DNA of 5,013 nt, taken from Thermoleophilaceae bacterium (GTDB taxonomy: Bacteria; Actinomycetota; Thermoleophilia; Solirubrobacterales; Thermoleophilaceae). The stretch's first letter is position 1. Each line of letters starts with the position of its first letter. The stretch spans positions 1 through 5,013 of the forward strand of contig JACCZP010000330.1 of the NCBI GenBank assembly GCA_013695885.1. The letters are read 5' to 3'. Both the position numbers and the translations under genes were made by a program. The notes beneath the pieces are model-generated. The model saw only the letters and a program-made list of their open reading frames with translations, did not search any database and was not told where the DNA came from. Below, in pieces: positions 1 to 4,804 of this stretch.

Positions 1-336
1 TGCGCGAAGGCCTGTCCCACGGACTCGATCCAGTTCGGCCCCTACGAGGAGCTCGTCGAGCGCGCGAAGGGCCGGGTGGCGGAGCTCCACCGCCGCGGGC
101 AGACCGACGCCTACCTCTACGGCGCCGGGGACGAGCCCGGCGAGGAGCTGGCCGGCGGCCTCGGGGCGTTCTTCCTGCTGAGCGATCCGCCCGAGCGCTT
201 CGGGCTTCCGGCCCAGGCGGAGTCACCGATCCAGGAGAACGTCGTGCCCGCCACCCTCGCCGCCGTCGGAGCCGGGGTCCTGGCGGCGGCCGGCGTCGCC
301 GCCGCCTTCCTGCTCCCCGGGGGCCACTCGCGGTGA
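1..336 (+). CDS. Formate dehydrogenase-type iron-sulfur (beta) subunit, C-terminal end (5' truncated by window)
   Basis: Frame 1 is open from the window's first base to TGA at 334-336, giving 111 residues. The first residues, CAKACP, are the CxxxCP end of a 4Fe-4S ferredoxin motif, followed by TDSIQFG and then a helical ELVERAKGRVAELHRRG stretch and AYLYG. This order matches the C-terminal part of FdnH/FdhB-type subunits, which pass electrons from the molybdenum or tungsten catalytic subunit towards the membrane. Residues about 81-105 (VVPATLAAVG onward) form one hydrophobic Ala/Val/Leu-rich helix, as expected for the C-terminal anchor of membrane-bound formate dehydrogenase beta subunits. 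The next gene is an NrfD-family membrane subunit overlapping it, which fits a membrane complex. The internal ATG-like starts in this frame are irrelevant because the gene clearly begins upstream. It could instead belong to another complex-iron-sulfur-molybdoenzyme such as a polysulfide or thiosulfate reductase, since the catalytic subunit is not visible. Confidence 0.88.
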   Translation, partial: CAKACPTDSIQFGPYEELVERAKGRVAELHRRGQTDAYLYGAGDEPGEELAGGLGAFFLLSDPPERFGLPAQAESPIQENVVPATLAAVGAGVLAAAGVAAAFLLPGGHSR

Positions 337-1445
337 GCTCCGAGGAGCGCGACGCCACGCCTGCGCTCGGCACCCACGGCGGCCCGGGCCCCTACGGACG
401 CGCCCGCGAGGGCGCCACCGTCGAGCTGCACGGCGACCACTTCGAGGACATGCGCTGGTCGTTCCTGTACGACCCCGAGGACACCGGCTACCGCAACGGC
501 ACTCCGACCTCGGTGGCCGACGCCGCCCGCCGCCAGCGCGGCGGCTCCGAGCCTCCCGACGTCGTGCAGGGCCCGATCATCAAGCCCGCGGTGTGGACGT
601 GGGAGATACCGCTCTACTTCTGGGCCGGCGGGATCGCGGCGGGCGCCTCGTTCGTGGCCCTGGCCTGCGACCTGGCCCACGACCACCGCTCGGCGGCGAT
701 TGCCCGCAAGGTGGCGCTGGCCGCCGTAGCCCCGTGCCCGCCGCTGCTCGTCTCCGACCTCGGCCGTCCCGCGCGCTTCCTGAACATGCTCCGCATCTTC
801 AAGCCACGCTCGCCGATGTCCATGGGCGCGTGGTGCCTCACCGCGTTCGGGAACCTCGCCGGGCTGGCCGTGGTCGCCGACCTGACCGGGCGCGAGCGCA
901 CGGCCCGCGCGCTCGGCGCGGCCACGGCCACGCTCGGGGCCTACCTCGGCTCCTACGGGGGCGTGCTGCTGGCCTCCACCGCCGTGCCGGTGTGGGCACG
1001 CAGCCGCCTGGTCCTCGGCCCCGTCTTCGTGGCCACCGCCACGGCCACCGGTGCCGCCGCCACCCGCCTCACGCTGGTGGCCGCCGGCCTCGAGGGAGAG
1101 GCGCCCACCCGGGTGGCGCTCGGGCGCGTGGAGACCGGCGCGATGGTGGCGGAGCTGATCATGTCCACGCTGCACGAGCGCCGCCTCGGCCGGGTGGGAG
1201 AGGTGCTCGAGGAGGGGCAGGCGGGACGGCTGTTCAGGGCGGCCAAGTGGTCCACCTACGCCGGGCTGGCGCTGCGGGTGGCGCGCCGGCGGGGCGGCCC
1301 GAAGACGCACCATCTGGCGAGCGCCCTGTTCCTGGCGGGAGGGCTCGCGTTCCGCTACGCGTGGGTCCGCGCCGGCGACGCGTCGGCCCACGACGAGGAG
1401 GCGGTCGCGCTCGCCAACCGCGGTAGGACCGCACGGGACCGGTGA
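333..1445 (+). CDS. nrfD: NrfD-family membrane subunit (polysulfide reductase/formate dehydrogenase quinone-site subunit)
   Basis: A 370-residue protein starting with GTG, whose last two bases overlap the TGA of the iron-sulfur subunit (GTGA), so the two are probably translationally coupled; a G-rich run at 320-324 can serve as ribosome site. Residues 1-85 are hydrophilic. The membrane part then begins at WTWEIPLYFWAGGIAAG (about 88-104) with further hydrophobic segments near 125-141, 163-184, 196-216, 226-252, 302-316 and 327-346. Family marks are SDLGRPARFL (141-150), SPMSMGAW (160-167) and STAVPVW (215-221). NrfD proteins are integral membrane partners of iron-sulfur/molybdopterin enzymes and exchange electrons with quinones without haem. 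Here it likely connects the adjacent iron-sulfur subunit to the quinone pool, replacing the cytochrome b subunit (FdnI) found in E. coli-type formate dehydrogenase. The long soluble N-terminus is the least typical part. The family call is firm; the substrate of the whole complex is inferred. Confidence 0.92.
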   Translation: MSSEERDATPALGTHGGPGPYGRAREGATVELHGDHFEDMRWSFLYDPEDTGYRNGTPTSVADAARRQRGGSEPPDVVQGPIIKPAVWTWEIPLYFWAGGIAAGASFVALACDLAHDHRSAAIARKVALAAVAPCPPLLVSDLGRPARFLNMLRIFKPRSPMSMGAWCLTAFGNLAGLAVVADLTGRERTARALGAATATLGAYLGSYGGVLLASTAVPVWARSRLVLGPVFVATATATGAAATRLTLVAAGLEGEAPTRVALGRVETGAMVAELIMSTLHERRLGRVGEVLEEGQAGRLFRAAKWSTYAGLALRVARRRGGPKTHHLASALFLAGGLAFRYAWVRAGDASAHDEEAVALANRGRTARDR

Positions 1446-1474
1446 CGCTCGGGCGAGCACGGCGCGGAGCCGCA

Positions 1475-1489
1475 GCCCCTCTCAGGGGT
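1475..1489 (+). terminator. Possible terminator hairpin after the nrfD operon
   Basis: CCCCT and AGGGG (1476-1480 and 1484-1488) pair around a CTC loop, with a G-U pair outside. It lies 30 bases after the nrfD stop and before the csbD-like gene. The stem is short and there is no T tract, so this is a weak call; it could simply be part of the downstream promoter region. Confidence 0.35.
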
Positions 1490-1510
1490 GCATCTGTTAC
1501 AAAGCCGCGC

Positions 1511-1519
1511 GGGTAGGAT
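1511..1519 (+). promoter_or_regulatory. Possible promoter -10 region for the CsbD-like gene
   Basis: GGGTAGGAT precedes the CsbD-like gene by about 31 bases. It contains TAGGAT, a 4/6 match to a housekeeping -10, and GGGTA, which resembles the -10 of stress sigma factors of the SigB/SigF group; csbD of Bacillus subtilis is known to be SigB-controlled. The upstream GTTACA at 1496-1501 looks like a -35 but is only 9 bases from GGGTAG (12 from TAGGAT), shorter than normal for either class, so the assignment is tentative. Confidence 0.3.
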
Positions 1520-1550
1520 CGTCAGCGTTCCCGTAACGAGGAGAAGCTTC

Positions 1551-1739
1551 ATGGGCATCCAGGACAAGGTCACCGGTCGCGCCAAGAAGGCCGCGGGCGA
1601 TCTCACCGGCAGTGACTCCACCCGGCGCGAAGGCGCCCAGGAGGAGCGCAAGGGCGAGGCCAAGGACGAGTTGGCGCAGGAGCAGGAGAAGGCCGACCGC
1701 AAGGCCGACGAGGTGGATCGGCTCGAGCGCAAGACCTGA
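1551..1739 (+). CDS. CsbD-like stress protein (62 aa)
   Basis: The ATG at 1551 is preceded by AGGAG at 1539-1543 with 7 bases between, so it is preferred over an upstream in-frame GTG at 1488 that has no comparable ribosome site. The 62-residue product starts MGIQDKVTGRAKKAAGDLTG and continues with EGAQEERKGEAKDEL, matching the CsbD family pattern (a K-rich GRAKKAAGDLTG block, then an E-G-x(4)-K-G-x-A-K block). The remainder is a highly charged Lys/Glu/Asp helix, probably coiled-coil or disordered. CsbD-family proteins are small, abundant, hydrophilic stress proteins under general stress control in several bacteria; their molecular function is unknown. There is no signal peptide or membrane segment, so it should be cytoplasmic. 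It stands alone between a weak hairpin upstream and a strong terminator downstream, with another stress protein (Usp) further on. Confidence 0.8.
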   Translation: MGIQDKVTGRAKKAAGDLTGSDSTRREGAQEERKGEAKDELAQEQEKADRKADEVDRLERKT

Positions 1740-1749
1740 GTCGTCTCCC

Positions 1750-1782
1750 GGGCCCGCGTGCTGCGCCGCGGCGCGCGGGCCC
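1750..1782 (+). terminator. Strong GC hairpin terminator after the CsbD-like gene
   Basis: GGGCCCGCG (1750-1758) is the exact reverse complement of CGCGGGCCC (1774-1782). Pairing continues inward through 1764/1768 with two G-U pairs, giving a 15-bp stem and a 3-base loop, starting 11 bases after the stop codon. No T tract follows, as is common for hairpin terminators in high-GC actinobacteria. Confidence 0.7.
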
Positions 1783-1817
1783 CGTCGCACTTCGCCGCGA
1801 GCGGTCGACGCCGGCGC

Positions 1818-1904
1818 TCAGTACAGCTTGATCACCACGATGACCGCGGAGATCAGCACGCAGACGACGATGATCGCCTGCATCACGAGAAGGAAGGGCG
1901 ACAC
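1818..1904 (-). CDS. Candidate small single-pass membrane peptide (28 aa)
   Basis: On the minus strand, GTG at 1904-1902 opens a 28-codon frame closed by TGA at 1820-1818. The peptide begins MSPFLLVMQAIIVV and ends VIVVIKLY. Apart from S/P near the start, C15 and K26/Y28 it is almost entirely Leu/Ile/Val/Ala/Met/Phe, so it should form one transmembrane helix with a short charged end. There is no Shine-Dalgarno sequence, but CACAAT (minus strand, plus coordinates 1917-1912) ends seven bases before the GTG, the spacing expected if transcription starts at the GTG itself. Leaderless mRNAs of this kind are common in actinobacteria. A -35 box is not recognisable. The ORF occupies an otherwise non-coding gap, divergent from the usp gene. 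I do not recognise the peptide and assign no function. It could be a chance ORF, but chance frames in such GC-rich DNA are usually Arg/Pro/Ala-rich, not purely hydrophobic. Confidence 0.42.
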   Translation of the reverse strand: MSPFLLVMQAIIVVCVLISAVIVVIKLY

Positions 1905-1911
1905 GTAGGGG

Positions 1912-1917
1912 ATTGTG
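1912..1917 (-). promoter_or_regulatory. Possible -10 element for the leaderless 28-aa ORF
   Basis: CACAAT on the minus strand matches TATAAT at 4 of 6 positions and stands out as AT-rich within GC-rich DNA. Its spacing of seven bases to the GTG at 1904 would place the transcription start at or next to the start codon. No convincing -35 box lies upstream. Confidence 0.3.
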
Positions 1918-1962
1918 CCCGCTCGGGCAGCGCCGACGCCTCGGGCTCGCCGGAGCAGCGCT

Positions 1963-1968
1963 TATGAT
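1963..1968 (+). promoter_or_regulatory. Probable -10 box (TATGAT) of the universal stress protein gene
   Basis: TATGAT is a 5/6 match to TATAAT, lying 34 bases before the usp start codon, which would give a 5' leader of roughly 28 bases. The -35 position (about 1940-1945) reads CTCGGG, not a recognisable box, so this may be an activator-dependent or extended-type promoter. Confidence 0.45.
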
Positions 1969-2002
1969 CCGGCCCCTACCGGTCGTCGCGGAGAGGGTTC
2001 AG

Positions 2003-2446
2003 ATGTTCAAGAAGATCGTCGTCGGCACCGACGGCTCGGATACGGCCAAGGAGGCGGTGCGCCAAGCCGTGGATCTGGCCAAGAACGTCGGCGCCACGGT
2101 CAACGTGGTGAGCGCCTACCGGCCGGTCGACGAGGGGCGACTTCGACGCGAGCGCCAGGAGGTCCCCGAGGACCTCAAGTGGATGGTCAACCCGCGTGAG
2201 GACGTCGAGGCGCTGCTCCGCGAGGTGACCGACGAGGCGAAGGAGTCCGGCGTCTCGATCGAGGGCTTCGCTCGCGAGGGCGAGCCCGCCGACGCCCTGA
2301 TCGACGTGGCCGAGGAGGAGGGTGCGGACCTCATCGTGGTCGGCAACCGGGGCATGACCGGCGCGAGCCGGTTCGTGCTGGGAAGCGTGCCCAACAAGGT
2401 CTCCCATCACGCCCCGTGCAGCGTGATGATCGTCCGCACGACCTGA
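2003..2446 (+). CDS. Universal stress protein, UspA family, ATP-binding type (147 aa)
   Basis: The start is ATG at 2003, preceded by GAGAGGG (1991-1997) at a 5-base spacing; a longer in-frame version from about 1913 would run through the promoter and is unlikely. The protein opens with MFKKIVVGTDGSDTAKEAV, the usual beta-1 strand with the nucleotide-contacting Asp (D10). Near the end it has GNRGMTGASRFVLGS, the ATP-binding pattern G-x2-G-x9-G-S, followed by VPNKVSHHAPCSVMIVR, the standard C-terminal strand. Length and layout fit a single Usp domain in the ATP-binding (MJ0577-like) group rather than the non-nucleotide UspA group. Such proteins are cytoplasmic dimers linked to survival under starvation, hypoxia or oxidative stress; the specific role here is unknown. 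A linker around residues 40-70, rich in Arg/Glu, is a variable insertion. It is monocistronic, ending in a palindromic terminator shared with the convergent protease gene. Confidence 0.93.
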   Translation: MFKKIVVGTDGSDTAKEAVRQAVDLAKNVGATVNVVSAYRPVDEGRLRRERQEVPEDLKWMVNPREDVEALLREVTDEAKESGVSIEGFAREGEPADALIDVAEEEGADLIVVGNRGMTGASRFVLGSVPNKVSHHAPCSVMIVRTT

Positions 2447-2450
2447 GAGG

Positions 2451-2470
2451 GGCGGGCCCGCGGGCCCGCC
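2451..2470. terminator. Perfect 20-bp palindrome, bidirectional terminator between convergent genes
   Basis: GGCGGGCCCGCGGGCCCGCC is identical to its reverse complement and can fold as an 8-bp stem with a 4-base loop on either strand. It lies 4 bases after the usp stop and 9 bases beyond the protease stop (which is on the other strand), the position expected of a shared terminator. It contains the same GGGCCCGCG arm as the terminator at 1750-1782. Confidence 0.7.
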
Positions 2471-2479
2471 GCACGGCCC

Positions 2480-3859
2480 CTAGCGGGCCAGCGCGGCCGC
2501 CGCGTCGAGGCCGCCGAACCCGTAGCGCTGGTCGTAGCCGTCGGGCCCGAGGTCGCGCGCGGTCTCCTTCAGCCGCCTCTCGACCGCTGCGGGGCTCGGG
2601 TTGCGTCCCACGCGCCCGGTGGCGATGATCATCGCCGCAGCGGCGCTCACGTGCGGCGCGGCGAACGACGTGCCCACGTAGTTGCGCGGGAAGGAGAACG
2701 ACCGCACGGCGCCCTCGCGCCGGAAGGTCTGCTGCACGATCGACGGGCCCGTCGCTCCGGGCCGGCACGCTGCATCGTCTCGGGGGTTGTCGCGGTGGGC
2801 GGCGTCGCCGCCCCCGCCCGGAGCCACGAGGTCGAGGCCCGGCCCCTCGTTCGAGTAGGCGGCGCGACATCCGCGGATGGTCGTGGCCCCGACCGAGATC
2901 ACTCCGGGTGCGGCGGCGGGGAAGTTGACGTAGGACTCGCCGGAGTTCCCCGACGAGGAGACGATCACCAGACCCCGGCGCTCGGCAGCGCGCGCGGCGG
3001 AGACGATCTCGGGCACCTGCGCGGCGGTGGCGGGCACCTCTAGCTCCACGGAGATGTTCACCACGTCCGCGCGGTGGCTGGCGGCGTAGCGCAGCGCCCG
3101 CGCGATCGAGACCGAGTCGCCGATGCCCCGCGCGTTGAGCACGCGCAGCGGCATCACCCGAGCCCCGTAGGCCAGGCCGGTGACCCCCACGCGGTTGTTC
3201 GTACGGCCGGCGATGGTCCCGGCCACGTGCGTTCCGTGGCCGTTCTCGTCGTTCGGGAAGCGGTCGCGGTCGACGAAGTCGTACCCGCGCACGTAGCCCT
3301 GGGAGGCCAGGTCGGGAGCGCGCCGGAACGGGCCGCGGGTCTGGTAGGCCACGCCGGAGTCCACCACCGCGACGACCGCCCCGCGCCCGCCGGGGGCCCG
3401 CGCGGCGATGGCCGCGTCCCACGCTCCCGGTGCGCCCACCCCGTTGGCGCCGAAGAAGTTCCACTGGAGGCTGCGGCCGGGGTCGTTCGGGGTGAGGGCG
3501 GCGCGCACCACGTGGTTCGGTTGCGCGTAGCGCACCCGCGGATCGCGGCGAAGCTGGGCGACGGTCTCGCCCACGCTCTCGCCGGCGCGGATGACCAGGC
3601 GGCGGGAGCCCCCGGGGACCCGCTCCTCGAACCGGGCGCCCGCGCGGCGCTGGGTCTCCGCACGTCCCGCCCGCCCGACCCCCTCGTCGTAGCGGACGAT
3701 CACCTCACCGGGCACGTAGCTCGGTGCGGCGGGTGCGGACGCCGTCGAGGGGGCGACACCCGCGGCGGCGTGGGCGGGCTGCGACGCCGGGGCGGCGCCG
3801 GCGAGAAGGCCGAGTACGCCCGCGGACGCGGCGACGGTGAGGATGGGGCGGAAGGACAT
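2480..3859 (-). CDS. Secreted subtilisin-like serine protease (peptidase S8, thermitase-like), 459 aa
   Basis: Residues 1 to about 32 form a Sec signal peptide (MSFRPILTV, then an Ala/Gly/Leu core, likely cut near AHA-A). A linker leads to a prodomain at about 48-120 (YVPGEVIVRYDEGV through YAQPNHVVRA), of the inhibitor-I9/fervidolysin type that chaperones folding and is removed on maturation. The S8 catalytic domain runs from about 125 (NDPGRSLQWNFF, as in thermitase) to the end. The triad is complete: D167 in VVDSGV, H208 in NGHGTHVAG, S398 in GTSFAAPHVSA, with oxyanion N305 in SSSGNSG. Two cysteines, C331 and C365, could form a disulfide outside the cell. The frame ends at RYGFGGLDAAAALA, the usual end of the domain, so there is no extra C-terminal anchor or repeat. 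ATG at 3859 is the only standard in-frame start near the signal peptide, yet the bases before it are pyrimidine-rich with no Shine-Dalgarno match. Substrates are unknown. Confidence 0.93.
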   Translation of the reverse strand: MSFRPILTVAASAGVLGLLAGAAPASQPAHAAAGVAPSTASAPAAPSYVPGEVIVRYDEGVGRAGRAETQRRAGARFEERVPGGSRRLVIRAGESVGETVAQLRRDPRVRYAQPNHVVRAALTPNDPGRSLQWNFFGANGVGAPGAWDAAIAARAPGGRGAVVAVVDSGVAYQTRGPFRRAPDLASQGYVRGYDFVDRDRFPNDENGHGTHVAGTIAGRTNNRVGVTGLAYGARVMPLRVLNARGIGDSVSIARALRYAASHRADVVNISVELEVPATAAQVPEIVSAARAAERRGLVIVSSSGNSGESYVNFPAAAPGVISVGATTIRGCRAAYSNEGPGLDLVAPGGGGDAAHRDNPRDDAACRPGATGPSIVQQTFRREGAVRSFSFPRNYVGTSFAAPHVSAAAAMIIATGRVGRNPSPAAVERRLKETARDLGPDGYDQRYGFGGLDAAAALAR

Positions 3860-3898
3860 CGTGGAGAGGAGGAGCGCCGGCGCGACCGTGGGACATTC

Positions 3899-3923
3899 AA
3901 CAGGTGAGGCGCCCGCAAGTTCC
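3899..3923 (-). promoter_or_regulatory. Putative ECF-sigma-type promoter of the protease gene
   Basis: On the minus strand GGAAC (plus 3923-3919) is followed after 17 bases by GTT (plus 3901-3899), the last within GTTGAAT. GGAAC-N16..18-GTT is the known pattern of actinobacterial ECF sigma factors of the SigE/SigH/SigR kind, which answer envelope or thiol-oxidative stress. The GTT lies 39 bases before the ATG, allowing a leader of about 30 bases. Seen: the motif and spacing. Inferred: the sigma class. Confidence 0.45.
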
Positions 3924-4010
3924 GCTGCGCAGACCTAAAGGGTACGGTGTCGGCCCTGCGGCCGTCGAGACGCCGTCCGACCGGCGGGCGCCGCCCGAGC
4001 ACGCGGCCGT

Positions 4011-4015
4011 GGAGG
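4011..4015 (+). promoter_or_regulatory. Ribosome binding site that points to a CTG start for tadA
   Basis: GGAGG is a full Shine-Dalgarno core. Seven bases later comes CTG at 4023-4025, in frame with TadA. The first in-frame ATG (4059) is 43 bases from this site, too far to use it, and has no good site of its own. Confidence 0.6.
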
Positions 4016-4022
4016 CGGTCCT

Positions 4023-4487
4023 CTGAGCCCTGTCTTCTTCCCGCGCGACGAGTACTTCATGCGCCTCGCTCTGCGTGAGGCCGAGCGCGCGCTCGAGCAC
4101 GACGACGTGCCCGTCGGCTGCGTGGTGGCCCGCGACGGCGAGGTGATCGGAGCGGGCCCGAACGAGCGCGAGCTGCGCGGGGATCCCACCGCGCACGCCG
4201 AGGTCGTGGCCATCCGGGAGGCCGCCCGGGCGACGGGCGGCTGGCGGCTCTCCGACGCCGTGCTCTACGTCACCCTCGAGCCCTGTGCGATGTGCGCCGG
4301 GGCCGTCGTGCTCGCCCGCATCGCCCGGGTGGTGTGGGGTGCCGCCGACCCGAAGGCGGGCGCCGACGGCTCGGTGCTCGACGTGCTCGACGAGCCGCGC
4401 CTGAACCACCGGCCCCAGACCGCGGGAGGCCTGCTGGCCGAGGAGTCGGCGGCCCTCCTGCGCGGGTTCTTCAGCACCAGACGCTAG
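4023..4487 (+). CDS. tadA: tRNA-specific adenosine deaminase TadA (CTG start proposed; ATG alternative at 4059)
   Basis: TadA converts the wobble adenosine of tRNA-Arg(ACG) to inosine so that one tRNA reads CGU, CGC and CGA. From the CTG the protein has 154 residues. The zinc and catalytic motif is HAE (H58, E60), followed by LEPCAMCAGA (PCxxC, C88 and C91), then LARIARVVWGA, DPKAGADGS and LNHR, all standard TadA features. E. coli TadA has these residues at H57, E59, C87 and C90, so the CTG start gives nearly identical spacing. It also includes DEYFM, the counterpart of the conserved HEYWM of E. coli, of which only the M remains if translation starts at ATG 4059 (142 aa). Upstream of the CTG the frame has no ATG, GTG or TTG before a stop near 3936. 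The gene is divergent from the protease and 39 bases before a tRNA-Ser gene. The function call is very secure; the start codon is an inference. Confidence 0.93.
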   Translation: MSPVFFPRDEYFMRLALREAERALEHDDVPVGCVVARDGEVIGAGPNERELRGDPTAHAEVVAIREAARATGGWRLSDAVLYVTLEPCAMCAGAVVLARIARVVWGAADPKAGADGSVLDVLDEPRLNHRPQTAGGLLAEESAALLRGFFSTRR

Positions 4488-4501
4488 ATTTGGCCGCCCG
4501 C

Positions 4502-4520
4502 TCGCCGGCCTCGCCGGCGA
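4502..4520 (+). terminator. Hairpin between tadA and tRNA-Ser
   Basis: TCGCCGGC and GCCGGCGA pair perfectly (8 bp) around a CTC loop, 14 bases after the tadA stop and 6 bases before the tRNA. It could end tadA transcription or be a processing site if tadA and the tRNA share a transcript. There is no T tract, and no separate tRNA promoter is obvious in the 39-base gap. Confidence 0.45.
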
Positions 4521-4526
4521 CCCGTT

Positions 4527-4616
4527 GGAGGGGTGGCAGAGCGGTTGAATGCGGCGGTCTCGAAAACCGTTTTGGGGGTTAAGCCTCCAACGAGGGTTCG
4601 AATCCCTCCCCCTCCG
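4527..4616 (+). tRNA. tRNA-Ser, anticodon CGA
   Basis: A full class II cloverleaf can be drawn. The acceptor stem GGAGGGG (4527-4533) pairs with CCCCTCC (4609-4615), with discriminator G at 4616. The anticodon stem GCGGT/ACCGT (4554-4558 and 4566-4570) encloses loop CTCGAAA with anticodon CGA at 4561-4563, which reads UCG. The long variable arm at 4571-4591 pairs TTGGGGG with CCTCCAA around TTAAG, as expected for serine. The T arm is GAGGG-TTCGAAT-CCCTC (4592-4608). The 3' CCA is not encoded (CTG follows) and must be added after transcription. Confidence 0.97.
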
Positions 4617-4623
4617 CTGCTGG

Positions 4624-4648
4624 GCCCGGAAAGCCGCCGCTTCCGGGC
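4624..4648 (+). terminator. Hairpin terminator after tRNA-Ser
   Basis: GCCCGGAA (4624-4631) is the reverse complement of TTCCGGGC (4641-4648), an 8-bp stem with a 9-base loop beginning 7 bases after the tRNA. No T run follows immediately. Position and stem strength favour a terminator or a 3' processing signal for the tRNA. Confidence 0.55.
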
Positions 4649-4694
4649 AGGCCGAGCGATTCTGTTACTGGGCGACGCGGACCACGGCTCCGCA

Positions 4695-4714
4695 GCGTCA
4701 CGGCACCGTGACGC
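4695..4714. repeat. Perfect 20-bp inverted repeat, possible operator or hairpin
   Basis: GCGTCACGGCACCGTGACGC has arms GCGTCACGG and CCGTGACGC, exact reverse complements around a central CA. It lies 110 bases before the GTG of the repeat-rich gene and 29 bases upstream of its likely -10 box, and 46 bases after the tRNA terminator. Symmetry and place fit a dimeric regulator's operator, but a second terminator for the tRNA is equally possible. Confidence 0.4.
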
Positions 4715-4742
4715 GGGTGGCCCCGCGGCTCATGGCTCTTCG

Positions 4743-4748
4743 GATAAT
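4743..4748 (+). promoter_or_regulatory. Possible -10 box (GATAAT) of the downstream repeat-protein gene
   Basis: GATAAT matches TATAAT at 5 of 6 positions and is the only such AT-rich hexamer between the tRNA and the GTG at 4805. Transcription would start near 4755, leaving a leader of about 50 bases that contains a 6-bp stem, GGCGCT/AGCGCC (4760-4765 and 4777-4782). No clear -35 box is seen around 4720-4725. Confidence 0.38.
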
Positions 4749-4804
4749 GTCCCGGGTCTGGCGCTCGTCCGGGAGAAGCGCCGCGGTCAAGGGGGGAGAA
4801 CGGC

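Noticed and set aside
117..1460. 447-residue open frame on the minus strand opposite the iron-sulfur and NrfD genes
   Set aside because: Arg/Gly/Ala/Pro-rich composition with no recognisable motif, lying over two well-supported plus-strand genes; it is a mirror frame typical of GC-rich DNA.
1913..2002. N-terminal extension of the universal stress protein
   Set aside because: The extension would be translated through the TATGAT box and does not resemble Usp; the ATG at 2003 has a proper ribosome site and gives the standard MFKKIVVGTDGS start.
2331..3464. 377-residue open frame on the minus strand overlapping the protease in another frame
   Set aside because: Extreme Arg/Gly content and complete overlap with the subtilase, whose catalytic motifs are all present in the other frame.
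3074..3907. 277-residue plus-strand frame opposite the protease
   Set aside because: It is antisense to the signal peptide, prodomain and catalytic domain of the protease and has no known motif or good ribosome site.
3943..3948. TACGGT as a -10 box for tadA
   Set aside because: The partner at 3920-3925 (TTCCGC) is a poor -35 match, so the evidence is too thin to annotate, though the tadA promoter should lie in this gap.
4527..4650. tRNA-Ser as an integration site for a mobile element
   Set aside because: No repeat of the tRNA 3' end, integrase or composition shift is visible in the downstream 400 bases.
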